Origin: Clostridium sp. C2-6-12
Lineage (GTDB): Bacteria; Bacillota; Clostridia; Clostridiales; Clostridiaceae
Assembly: GCF_009928485.1 (NCBI RefSeq)
Contig: NZ_JAABNP010000008.1
Location: 1-64,000, forward strand
Direction of reading: 5' to 3'
Length of the DNA stretch: 64,000 nucleotides
Positions 52,976-61,908 of the stretch are shown here, piece by piece. The notes beneath the pieces are model-generated. The model saw only the letters and a program-made list of their open reading frames with translations. It had not been told where the DNA came from and did not search any database. Each line of letters starts with the position of its first letter. Within the stretch, counting starts at the first letter, position 1. The position numbers and the translations under genes are program-made.

Positions 52976-54691
52976 TTAAGCATTTGCTTGTTGAAAAGCA
53001 TATAGCTCCCTATATGGAGAACTATCCGTTATTAAGCTCTCATGTATACCTTGTGCAACAACCTTTCCTTTATCTAATACATATATAATATCTGCATTTT
53101 GAATAGTTGATAATCTATGAGCTATGATAATGGTTGTTTTACCTTTTCTTAATTTATCAATATTTTTTTGAACGCAAAATTCCGTTTCAGTGTCTAATGC
53201 TGAAGTTGCTTCATCTAAGATTAGCACATCTGAATTTTTTAGAATTGCTCTAGTAAGTGCCAAACGCTGCTTTTGTCCTCCTGATAAAGCAGTTCCACGT
53301 TCACCAACTTGGGTTTCATATTGATTTGGAAAGCCCATAATAAAATCATGACACAGCATTTCTTTACATGTATTTTCAATATGTGACTTTTCATATTCTT
53401 TATCAAATACTAGATTTTCTATAACTGAAGAAGATATAAAATGTGGTTGTTGAAAAACCACTGAAACCTTATCTAAATATTGCTTTCCATAACTATTGAT
53501 TGGAACTCCATTTATAGAAATTTCTCCATTATCAGGCGAATACATTCGAAGTAGTAATTGTCCTATTGTTGATTTTCCGCTACCACTTGCTCCAACAATA
53601 GCTATTTTCTTACCAATTGGAAATTCCAAGGATAGATTATTTATAACTGGATCTGAGTCAGGTAAATAGCTAAAGGTTACATTCTTAAATTCTATTGACT
53701 TTATTTCACCACTAAACTGAGCTGTACCAAACTCTTCACTTTTCTTTACCATTACTGATTGAATACAGAGAACAGAAGCTTCAAGCCTTTTACCAGTTAA
53801 AGCTTGTTCAAATAATTGTCCAAGTTCTGTTACTAATAAATCAACAAAAGTGAAACCTGCAACAAATTCACCTAAGGAAATATTATTTGATATAACACCA
53901 ATACCTCCAAACATAATTGCAACAAGCTTAGTTCCATAAAGAAAAGGATCACTTACAAACATTATTTTGTTTTTGTATAAACCTTGCTTTATAACTGCTT
54001 TATAATAATTTAAAAATTTTTGTTCATAATTTTTTAGCTGCCAACTTTGGCGATTATATGCTACGATTTCTCTGATTGATGAAATACTCTCCTCAATGGT
54101 AATTGAAACATTAGATTTCTCATCTTTAACTCCTTGTGAAAATTGTTTCGTTTTTTCACCAAATTTATGTAGTAAAACGTAATAAATAACTGCTACTGCT
54201 ATTACAACAATAAGCATTATATAATTAATATTTGCTAATGAAAATGTTAAAAAAGCAATTGTGAGTAGGTTTTTCACTGATTCTGAAAGTATTTGATTAA
54301 TAGATAAGTCACTAGCATCTGCTATATTACTTCTAATTTGATTTAATAAATTTCCTACATGTTCTTTATTGAAAACTGCAGTAGGAAGATCATAGATTTT
54401 TTTCAAAAAGTCCTTTGTTAATGACATTTGAAGGTGATAACCTATATGAAAGAAGGTTACTTTTCTAACAGTAAATAATAATTTAGGAGCAAAGAAGAAA
54501 ACTCCATAAAGTGCTAGAATTTTAGGAAATTCCTCATAGTATTTTTCACTAAAGACTTTATCAATTAAATCACGCTGTAATAAAGTTGCAATAACAGGTG
54601 TCAAACATTCTAAAAACATTGCGAAATATCCTAATAATAACCAAGGTTTCTTGTTTACATACTTAAATATAAATTGAATGCTAGACTTCAT
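52976..54691 (-). CDS. ABC exporter half-transporter, second subunit
   Basis: Six membrane helices fill residues 1-310 and the ATPase domain follows: Walker A GASGSGKST, signature LSGGQKQRL, Walker B VLILDEATSALD, and the switch His in IIAHRLSTI. The 571-residue protein overlaps the upstream ABC gene by 11 bases, so the pair probably forms a heterodimeric BmrCD-like exporter. GGGAGG favours ATG 54691. Substrate unknown. Confidence 0.9.
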   Translation of the reverse strand: MKSSIQFIFKYVNKKPWLLLGYFAMFLECLTPVIATLLQRDLIDKVFSEKYYEEFPKILALYGVFFFAPKLLFTVRKVTFFHIGYHLQMSLTKDFLKKIYDLPTAVFNKEHVGNLLNQIRSNIADASDLSINQILSESVKNLLTIAFLTFSLANINYIMLIVVIAVAVIYYVLLHKFGEKTKQFSQGVKDEKSNVSITIEESISSIREIVAYNRQSWQLKNYEQKFLNYYKAVIKQGLYKNKIMFVSDPFLYGTKLVAIMFGGIGVISNNISLGEFVAGFTFVDLLVTELGQLFEQALTGKRLEASVLCIQSVMVKKSEEFGTAQFSGEIKSIEFKNVTFSYLPDSDPVINNLSLEFPIGKKIAIVGASGSGKSTIGQLLLRMYSPDNGEISINGVPINSYGKQYLDKVSVVFQQPHFISSSVIENLVFDKEYEKSHIENTCKEMLCHDFIMGFPNQYETQVGERGTALSGGQKQRLALTRAILKNSDVLILDEATSALDTETEFCVQKNIDKLRKGKTTIIIAHRLSTIQNADIIYVLDKGKVVAQGIHESLITDSSPYRELYAFQQANA

Positions 54692-56438
54692 TTTGCTCAC
54701 CTCCCATTACTAACCCATAAAACAACCCTTTCGTATCCATTAATTCTTCATAAGTTCCTTGTTCACCAATTTTACCTGCATCAAGTACTATAATTGAATC
54801 ATATTCACTAATTGTAGAAAGCCTATGTGCTACAGTAACAACTGTTTTACTAGCTGATAAATCCTCTATGGACTTCTTAATAGCTGCTTCTGTAACATTA
54901 TCTAGGGCTGAGGTTGCTTCATCTAATAAAATAATTTCAGGTTCCTTAAGCATCATTCTAGCTATTGAAATACGCTGCTTTTGACCACCAGATAAACGAA
55001 CTCCACGTTCCCCAAGAATGGTGTCGTAGCCGTCTTCTGTTTCTATAATAAACTCATGTGCACAGGCTCTTTTAGCAGCCTTAATTACTTCTTCGTCTGT
55101 TGCATTTGGATTACCAAATTTAATATTGTTTTTAATTGACATGTTGAATAGATATGTATCTTGAAAAACATAACCAAAATTTCGCCTTAAATTTTCTAAC
55201 TTTAATTTCTTAATATCATATCCTCCAACTAAAATTTCACCATTAGAAACATCATAAAATCGTCCTATTAATTTTAAAATAGTTGACTTACCACTTCCAC
55301 TTCCTCCAACAATTGCAGTTTTTTTGCCTGCTGGAATTGTAAAGGATATGTCATTAATTATTGGTAGATTATCTCCATAAGAGAAGGAAACATTTTTAAA
55401 TTCTATATCAAATTTATTTATTTGAGTTTCTAAAGCATTACTATCCTCAATTACATCTGGCTTTAAATTTAAAAATTCGTATAAATACTTAGCATAATTT
55501 AATGCATTGTATTGAGCAGGAATAATATAAAAGAATACTGAAAAACCTCTAGATAAAAGTCCCATAAGAAAACTATACCCAACCAGCTCTCCAAGTAATA
55601 AATTACCACTTTCTATTAGATTCAAACCGTAAAAATAAAACAAAACAACAGAAATTGTTAAAGTTAAACCAACTGTTGTATAACGAAAATGCCTCCAAAA
55701 GGTCGACCACATACGAGCAATTCTAAATTTATTAACATCTTCTATTGTCCTATCTATAAACCAATCTTTGCTTCCCATAGCCTTTAATTCTGTTGTAGCT
55801 TCGATGGCATCATATAAAGACTTTTGGGAAACTTGAGCTGCATTTGTTTCAATTCCAAGATAATACTGTATCCTTTTATTGGCTGTTTGATTAAGAAATA
55901 CATAAACAATATTTCCTATCATTGCTGCCCAAAAGAATATGGGCTGTCCCATAATTAAAATAATTGATGGTACTACAAATTGAGCTAAACTATAAATGAA
56001 ATTTGGAAATAAAAAGTTGTATGTCTGCTGTGTTTCATTAACAGCATTCTCAAATAGAGCTAATATTTCTCCTGTGGGAACCTTCTCGTAATATGAAAAA
56101 CCAAGCTTTTGCAACTTTACCATTAAATCTGTCTGCTGGTTTTTAACTATTTTATTAGATATGACTTGCTGTAGTAAATTAAATATTGATTTTACAATTA
56201 AAATTAAAACAACGATACCGCATAATATTAAGACTTGATTTTTTAAAAGATCCATATTTTTCAATGGTATTACATTGTCAATTAAATATCCCATACGACG
56301 AGGAATTGTTAATTCTCCTAGAATCATACCTCCACCGCATAACACATATAATATGGTCAGTAAAATAAATGGTTTGAAATAACTTAATGTCCAAAAGTAT
56401 AACTTAATCAATTCTTTCTTTCCAAGTTGTCTTTCCAA
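54681..56438 (-). CDS. ABC exporter half-transporter, first subunit
   Basis: The 585-residue protein has the same plan: six helices, Walker A GGSGSGKST, signature LSGGQKQRIS, Walker B IILLDEATSALD, His in VAHRLSTI. Both nucleotide sites look complete, unlike many heterodimers in which one lacks the catalytic Glu. TTG 56438 is 7 bases after GGGGG. It is the first gene of the pair. Confidence 0.9.
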   Translation of the reverse strand: MERQLGKKELIKLYFWTLSYFKPFILLTILYVLCGGGMILGELTIPRRMGYLIDNVIPLKNMDLLKNQVLILCGIVVLILIVKSIFNLLQQVISNKIVKNQQTDLMVKLQKLGFSYYEKVPTGEILALFENAVNETQQTYNFLFPNFIYSLAQFVVPSIILIMGQPIFFWAAMIGNIVYVFLNQTANKRIQYYLGIETNAAQVSQKSLYDAIEATTELKAMGSKDWFIDRTIEDVNKFRIARMWSTFWRHFRYTTVGLTLTISVVLFYFYGLNLIESGNLLLGELVGYSFLMGLLSRGFSVFFYIIPAQYNALNYAKYLYEFLNLKPDVIEDSNALETQINKFDIEFKNVSFSYGDNLPIINDISFTIPAGKKTAIVGGSGSGKSTILKLIGRFYDVSNGEILVGGYDIKKLKLENLRRNFGYVFQDTYLFNMSIKNNIKFGNPNATDEEVIKAAKRACAHEFIIETEDGYDTILGERGVRLSGGQKQRISIARMMLKEPEIILLDEATSALDNVTEAAIKKSIEDLSASKTVVTVAHRLSTISEYDSIIVLDAGKIGEQGTYEELMDTKGLFYGLVMGGEQNEV

Positions 56439-56761
56439 TAGGCTTCCCCCCTAGCAATTTATTAATGCCATTAATCTTTAGGATATCCATTGTTTTTCTC
56501 CCTCATGTTACCTTATTTTTCTATTTTTATCAATATTAGAATGATACAAATAGAACTAAAATAATCTAGTTAAAATATACAAAATGGAACTTTATTACCT
56601 GTAGAAGTATATCAATAAATATATATCCATTATATTTATTGAATTTTTTCTTTTCATGTCATAAATTTATATGATTAAATTTGGCATACCACATACTTAT
56701 GTTTCTAAACCTTAGTACTTGATTCAGTCTATTAATAAAGTATAGGAGGTAGAGAATTAAC

Positions 56762-56893
56762 ATGTACACAGCAATAACACTACAGTCAAGACAGTTGGAA
56801 AATTTTTTTGGAAGAAACCCTATTAGATCACACTTCTCCTCCTATTATATTCTAGAATATAATTTTAGACATAACTCTCTTCTATCTCATTAG
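56762..56893 (+). CDS. Possible 43-residue peptide
   Basis: A frame beginning MYTAITLQSRQLENFFGRN follows AGGAGG by 13 bases, longer than usual. It ends inside the eamA gene on the other strand. It lacks Cys or a signal sequence. The inverted ATAGGAGG/CCTCCTAT pair at 56741 and 56847 could hide its binding site. The rest of the 426-base gap has only AT-rich, promoter-like DNA. Confidence 0.25.
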   Translation: MYTAITLQSRQLENFFGRNPIRSHFSSYYILEYNFRHNSLLSH

Positions 56894-57776
56894 AGAATTC
56901 ACTATGATTTTCTTCACTTTTTATATTACTTCCAATAATTGCAGCAAAAATAAGTATTACCCCAATCCATTGAATCCAAGTCACATGCTCTGATAAAACT
57001 AATGAGGACAAAGTCACAGCAACTGGAAGCTCCGAAGCAGATAATATAGTTCCAAGCCCTGGTCCAACATGAGGCATTCCAATTGAAAATAAAAGTGGTG
57101 GAAGAACAACTCCAAATCCCCCCAATATCAATCCGTATTGAGTTAATCCTTTTAACATAGAAAAGTCAAATAAGAATCTTGGTGGAAATAATAAAAATAC
57201 TACTATTAAAGCACCCGTTGAAAGAAGTGCACTTTTTAATACTGGTGGTGTATCTTTCTCAACTGAACCGCTAAGGAAAATAAACCCAGTATAAGTTAAT
57301 GCAGCAAGTGAACCCCAAATTGCTCCCTGCCATGAAAAACTCCCTTCCTTCAGTGAACTAACATTTGCAGCCAATACAGAACCAATAAGTACAATACCTA
57401 TAGACACAAGCTTTTGTTTACTAGGTATTTTCTTATTAAATATCCAATCAAATATTGCACCAATCCAAACAAATTGAAATAAAAAAATTATTGCTAATGA
57501 AGCATTTAGTGTTTTTAATGATTGATAATAAAATAAGCCTGTTAACCCAAATGGAATTCCTGATAATAGGAGCTTTAATATTTGTTTAAGTGATAATTTT
57601 TTCTTTTTTGTAAATAAAAAAACACACCAAATAAGTATTGTGCCAAAAAAATATTGCCCTCCTGTTACCTCTGTTGATGAAAAACCTGCCGAGTAAGCAA
57701 GCTTTACAAATGTTGATAATACTCCATAACAACATCCACCAAAGAAAACAATTAATGCATAATGCCATTTTTTCAA
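56865..57776 (-). CDS. EamA/DMT-family transporter
   Basis: The 303-residue protein has ten hydrophobic helices in two EamA repeats; the first begins YALIVFFGGCCYGVLSTFVK and the second near WQGAIWGSLAALTYTGF. Family members export amino acids or metabolites; this one's substrate is unknown. GGAGGAG 5 bases before TTG 57776 sets the start; longer in-frame starts run through the leader hairpin and are unlikely. Confidence 0.82.
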   Translation of the reverse strand: MKKWHYALIVFFGGCCYGVLSTFVKLAYSAGFSSTEVTGGQYFFGTILIWCVFLFTKKKKLSLKQILKLLLSGIPFGLTGLFYYQSLKTLNASLAIIFLFQFVWIGAIFDWIFNKKIPSKQKLVSIGIVLIGSVLAANVSSLKEGSFSWQGAIWGSLAALTYTGFIFLSGSVEKDTPPVLKSALLSTGALIVVFLLFPPRFLFDFSMLKGLTQYGLILGGFGVVLPPLLFSIGMPHVGPGLGTILSASELPVAVTLSSLVLSEHVTWIQWIGVILIFAAIIGSNIKSEENHSEFSNEIEESYV

Positions 57777-57802
57777 ATTTACTCCTCCTTCTTTAAAACG
57801 CG

Positions 57803-57840
57803 AAAAAGCCACACAATTATCATATTGATAATTGTGTGGC
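57803..57840 (-). terminator. Leader terminator (attenuator) of eamA
   Basis: GCCACACAATTATCA pairs perfectly with TGATAATTGTGTGGC around 3 bases, and is followed on the minus strand by TTTTT. It lies between the promoter TTGACA-17-TATTAT (near 57905-57933) and the eamA start, so it should control readthrough. Confidence 0.8.
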
Positions 57841-58024
57841 GAAAATAGAATTTCTCTAGAAAAATCCACATCCAAAACGGTTTTATTATTAAATTTCCAT
57901 GTATTATAATAAATACATTAATACAATTTGTCAAGCAAAAAGTAAATATTCTAATATACTGGACAGAACACTCAAAAGTTTTACAAATCAACATCATTCT
58001 AGTATCAATTTTATTAACTTGTAA

Positions 58025-58141
58025 TTATAGTTTGTTCTCATAAATTTTAACCTTTAATTCTGTTTTCCATTCTTCTATTTTAGAATCATAGGTTTCTTTT
58101 TGTTTTTGTTGCAGTAATGATGCTTTAATCTGATCTTTAAC
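58025..58141 (-). pseudogene. C-terminal remnant of a foldase/peptidyl-prolyl isomerase (PrsA-like) gene
   Basis: An open frame without start encodes VKDQIKASLLQQKQKETYDS followed by KIEEWKTELKVKIYENKL and a stop. This is the usual closing helix and strand of PrsA/SurA-type foldases in clostridia. It begins at the stop codon of the GH43 gene. Only about 39 codons remain, so the gene body is missing. Confidence 0.65.
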
Positions 58142-59562
58142 TATTCCAAAGTAAACGATGCAAGACTCGCTTGGCTTCCACCTACATACCTAAAGTATAA
58201 AGCATGCACACCATCTGGAATTGAAATATCTGATGAGTATTCCACCCAGTCGTTACTAGTACCTACTTCAATTGTACCAATAGGGGTACCATTCCATTTA
58301 GTCATGATTTCAAAGGTTCCGCCAACCCATAAGCCACCACGAACCTTGATTTTAACCTTAGTTACTCCCATGCAATCAAAATATTTAAAGCCTGCTGTAG
58401 CTCCATCTCTCATATTTGCAATATAGCCAATTTCTTCGTCTCCATCCTTACCATCTTGGGTAATCTTAGGAAAACGACAATCCATCCAGTCTCCTGGTCC
58501 TGCAGTCATTGGTTCTTCATGCTTACAGAATAAATTACATGCAAGGTATGCTGGATATTCACCTTTACCTATTAATGGACCACCATTAGGACCACAAGAT
58601 GTCATTTCTACTTGAGGAATAGTACCATCTTCAAGTATTTCAATTGGTTCTATGCAGCCTTGTCTACTATAATTAGTTCCATTAGTGTGTCTATGATAGA
58701 ATATATACCATTGACCTTTTATTTCAACAATACTTCCGTGGTTATTTCCACCATAGAACATTGGCTTTTCAGCTGGTTTGTAAGAATCTATGTACATATC
58801 ATTATTGCTTACAATTGTTCCTCTGTATACAAAATCCTTAGTTGGATGTTTACTTGTTGCATAACAAAGTTCATGCATATTGATAGATGAATAAATAAAG
58901 TAGTATGTTTCGCCTACTTTTCTAATTGAAGAAGCTTCAAAAAATTCATGCCCATCAAATCCAGTACCTTTTCCATATGGTTTACTTGGAGCTAAAGTTA
59001 TTGGTTCTTCTTTAATAGTAAGCATATCTGTTTCTAGTACTATTGCCATTGATCCTTTTCTTGATTTATCTTCAGGCATACAAAAACCAGTATAAAGGTA
59101 TACATTATCTCCTTCTGTTATTACGCCAGGATCAAATTGAAATTGATCATTTTCTCTTTCACCAAGAATTGTACCATCCTTATAATGCACATATCCATAA
59201 AACTCATACTTACCAGCTGGTGTATCACAAACTGCAACAGACACTATAGGAAAATGATCTAGACAATAATATAAATAATATTTGCCGTCATTGCCTAAAG
59301 TAACATCTGGAGCATATAAACATGCTTCTCCATCGGGGTTTTTTGGATCATCAGTTTTTTTATAAATAACTCCTTCGTATTTCCAATCAGTTAAATCATC
59401 TACAGGAGCTGACCAGCAAACATAATCGTTCATACAATATGCATGGCTGTTAAATCTATCATGAGAGCCATACACATATACTCTATTACCAAATACATAA
59501 GGTTCACCATCAGGGATATATTCCCAAGATGGAAGATATGGATTAAAGCCTTGTCTTTTCAT
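58141..59562 (-). CDS. Glycoside hydrolase family 43 protein with CBM6-like C-terminus
   Basis: The five-bladed beta-propeller part shows the GH43 acids: Asp in YIPDGEPYVFG, Asp in LYAPDVTLG and the acid Glu in HEFFEASSIRK. Residues 340-473 resemble a CBM6 beta-sandwich (KVKIKVRGGLWVGGTFEIMT). No signal peptide, so it probably cleaves imported xylo- or arabino-oligosaccharides in the cytoplasm. AAGGGA lies about 10 bases before ATG. Confidence 0.85.
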   Translation of the reverse strand: MKRQGFNPYLPSWEYIPDGEPYVFGNRVYVYGSHDRFNSHAYCMNDYVCWSAPVDDLTDWKYEGVIYKKTDDPKNPDGEACLYAPDVTLGNDGKYYLYYCLDHFPIVSVAVCDTPAGKYEFYGYVHYKDGTILGERENDQFQFDPGVITEGDNVYLYTGFCMPEDKSRKGSMAIVLETDMLTIKEEPITLAPSKPYGKGTGFDGHEFFEASSIRKVGETYYFIYSSINMHELCYATSKHPTKDFVYRGTIVSNNDMYIDSYKPAEKPMFYGGNNHGSIVEIKGQWYIFYHRHTNGTNYSRQGCIEPIEILEDGTIPQVEMTSCGPNGGPLIGKGEYPAYLACNLFCKHEEPMTAGPGDWMDCRFPKITQDGKDGDEEIGYIANMRDGATAGFKYFDCMGVTKVKIKVRGGLWVGGTFEIMTKWNGTPIGTIEVGTSNDWVEYSSDISIPDGVHALYFRYVGGSQASLASFTLE

Positions 59563-59729
59563 AAATTACCATTCCCTTCATTTTAACTTGGTGGCATTCA
59601 CCCGAATAACTTGGTTAACTCGTTGAAAGTCATCAATATCATTTTAAAATACTAATAAGATTGAAACAATGATATATTGTAATTTTAAATTGACATATTC
59701 TAAGATTATATATATATCAAATCATCCAC

Positions 59730-61133
59730 TTACATTTCATTTAGAAATTCTATATATATGATTGTTCCAACCTTTAAAATACTTTCTACAGTTATTTTTC
59801 CTTCATGTGCTTCTATAATCTGCTTTGCAATTGCCATTCCAAGCCCTGATCCTTTGACATTGACATTACTATTTGTACCTCTGTAGTATCTTTCAAAAAG
59901 TTTTTTTGTATCTTCTTCTCTAATGCCTTTTCCATTATCCTCAATCACAATATATATTTTATCTTTCTTAGCTATAGATATTTTTATTGTGGTTTCTTTG
60001 GAATTATGAATGACTGAATTATATAATAAATTAGTAAAAGCTCTTGTTAAAAGGTTATTATCAAAGTTAAAGTTCACATTGCTTTCTAAGCAGTTAAAAA
60101 TAATATTTCTATCTTCATATTGTGGGTGGTTTAATATGCTAATAATAACTTCTTTTAATAAACGCGTTAAATTTCCTTCTTGACGATTTACAGGAAGCAT
60201 ACCATTCTTTAACTGATATGTGAAATTTAAATTTTCAACTATGGTTTCTACATTTTGAACATTTTTAAGAATCACTTGTGCATACTTTTTCACTTCATCT
60301 AAATCAACAGAATATTCATCAGCTAATATTTCTGCATAACCTTTAATTGGTGATAAAGGTGTTTTTAAATCATGAGAAATGTTGGCTATCCATTCTTCCC
60401 TTAAAACCTCAGTTCTTTTTCTTTCCTCTTCACTAGCTTTAAGCTTAATATTCAAAAGATTTAAATTATTAAACACTTCCTTGTACATTCCTTTTTCCTT
60501 TATAGGTACATAAGCATTTAATGCAAGATTTTTTATACCTATTACTATTTTTGATAATGTACGATTAATACATATACCATAAATTACAGCAAATAATATA
60601 AGTAATATAAACAATCCTATAAAAACAAACTTAATATTTAAATAATTGTCATAATTTAAATACAGTGTTACCTTTGATATTTTTGCTGGAAAACCTATGA
60701 TATATGCCCATTCTTCTTCATTATTTTGAATACTCCCAACAAACATAGTGAAATCCTTAATTCCACCTCCAGTTTTATATAACTGAACCATTTCCATAGG
60801 AGTATAATGATTTAAAGCTTCTTTAGGCGTATTATACACCAATATTACATTTCCTTCTTTGTCCACCATTTGAAAGCTAAGCTTGTATTCTTCTATTTTT
60901 TTTATGCCTTCATCTGTTAATTGTGGTCTTCCTTCTTTAAAATATATTTTATCAGAAAAATTCGAAGTAAAGTTTGCTGGCCAGCTAGCCCAATTGGCAT
61001 TACTGTTTTTATCGTTTATGTTAACATTTAATAAGTAAAAACTTATTCCAATAAAAATTATAATTAAAATAAGAAAAGCAATAAGGAATTTAAAGTATAA
61101 ATTGAAGACTCTTTTATATCCTAATTTTTTCAT
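59730..61133 (-). CDS. Sensor histidine kinase
   Basis: Two membrane helices (about 14-35 and 172-196) enclose a 135-residue extracytoplasmic sensor of unknown ligand. HisKA carries His in IANISHDLKTPLSPIKGYAE; the ATPase has NLLYNSVIHN, EDNGKGI and GSGLGMAIAKQ. It starts 5 bases after the response regulator gene. The large sensor loop differs from BceS kinases, which have almost none, though a Bce-type transporter lies upstream. Confidence 0.9.
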   Translation of the reverse strand: MKKLGYKRVFNLYFKFLIAFLILIIIFIGISFYLLNVNINDKNSNANWASWPANFTSNFSDKIYFKEGRPQLTDEGIKKIEEYKLSFQMVDKEGNVILVYNTPKEALNHYTPMEMVQLYKTGGGIKDFTMFVGSIQNNEEEWAYIIGFPAKISKVTLYLNYDNYLNIKFVFIGLFILLILFAVIYGICINRTLSKIVIGIKNLALNAYVPIKEKGMYKEVFNNLNLLNIKLKASEEERKRTEVLREEWIANISHDLKTPLSPIKGYAEILADEYSVDLDEVKKYAQVILKNVQNVETIVENLNFTYQLKNGMLPVNRQEGNLTRLLKEVIISILNHPQYEDRNIIFNCLESNVNFNFDNNLLTRAFTNLLYNSVIHNSKETTIKISIAKKDKIYIVIEDNGKGIREEDTKKLFERYYRGTNSNVNVKGSGLGMAIAKQIIEAHEGKITVESILKVGTIIYIEFLNEM

Positions 61134-61138
61134 TTAAA

Positions 61139-61864
61139 TCACTGCTCATTTCTTTTTACAAGTTTATAGCCTAGTCCTATAACAGTCACTATAATTTCTG
61201 GTTTAGAAGGATTTTCCTCAAGCTTTTCTCTTAAATGCCTCACATGAACAGAAATAGTATTATCATAGCCCAAATAATCTTCTCCCCATACTACTTCGCA
61301 TAATCTTTCCTTATTGACTATTTTGTTTGAATTCTCTGCCAAATATAAAAGAAGCTTATATTCTTTTGCTGTAAGATTTACTTCTATATCCTCCTTATAT
61401 ACTTGGCTATGAGCTTTATCAATAGTAATATTTCCAAACCTTATAGTTTCATTTTTAATTTCTTCTTTTAAGCCATCATATTTTTGTCTTCTAAGCTGTG
61501 CCTTTATACGAAAAGCTATTTCTCTTGGACTAAAAGGCTTTGTGATATAATCATCTCCGCCCATACCTAATCCAACAATTTTATCAACATCACTATTCTT
61601 AGCAGATAAAAATAAAATTGGGCAATAAGAAAATTCTCTTATTCTTTTACATACTTCAATTCCATCAACATCTGGAAGCATTATGTCTAGTACAACAACA
61701 TCAGGCTTTTCATCCCTACATATGGTTATACCATCTATGCCGCAATATGCCTTTCTTATATTTTTAAAACCTTCTTTTAACAGAATATCTTCAATTAAAT
61801 CAGTTATATCTTTTTCATCATCTATAAGTAATATTTTCTTCTCAGCATTGTTTATAAAGTCCAC
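61139..61864 (-). CDS. OmpR-family response regulator
   Basis: The receiver has the acidic pair in LLIDDEKD, phospho-acceptor Asp in VVVLDIMLPD and Lys in YITKPFSPRE. A winged-helix output domain follows with LTAKEYKLLLYLAEN and YDNTISVHVRHLREKL. GTG 61864 is 9 bases after GAGG; the product has 241 residues. It is paired with the sensor kinase and probably controls the adjacent ABC transporter. Confidence 0.92.
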   Translation of the reverse strand: MDFINNAEKKILLIDDEKDITDLIEDILLKEGFKNIRKAYCGIDGITICRDEKPDVVVLDIMLPDVDGIEVCKRIREFSYCPILFLSAKNSDVDKIVGLGMGGDDYITKPFSPREIAFRIKAQLRRQKYDGLKEEIKNETIRFGNITIDKAHSQVYKEDIEVNLTAKEYKLLLYLAENSNKIVNKERLCEVVWGEDYLGYDNTISVHVRHLREKLEENPSKPEIIVTVIGLGYKLVKRNEQ

Positions 61865-61908
61865 TTCAAAACACCTCTTAATCTATAAAATACCAATCAT
61901 TCTATATA

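Noticed and set aside
57779..57871. 30-codon leader peptide gene before eamA
   Set aside because: It has no ribosome binding site and crosses the terminator hairpin; kept only as a possibility within the attenuator finding.
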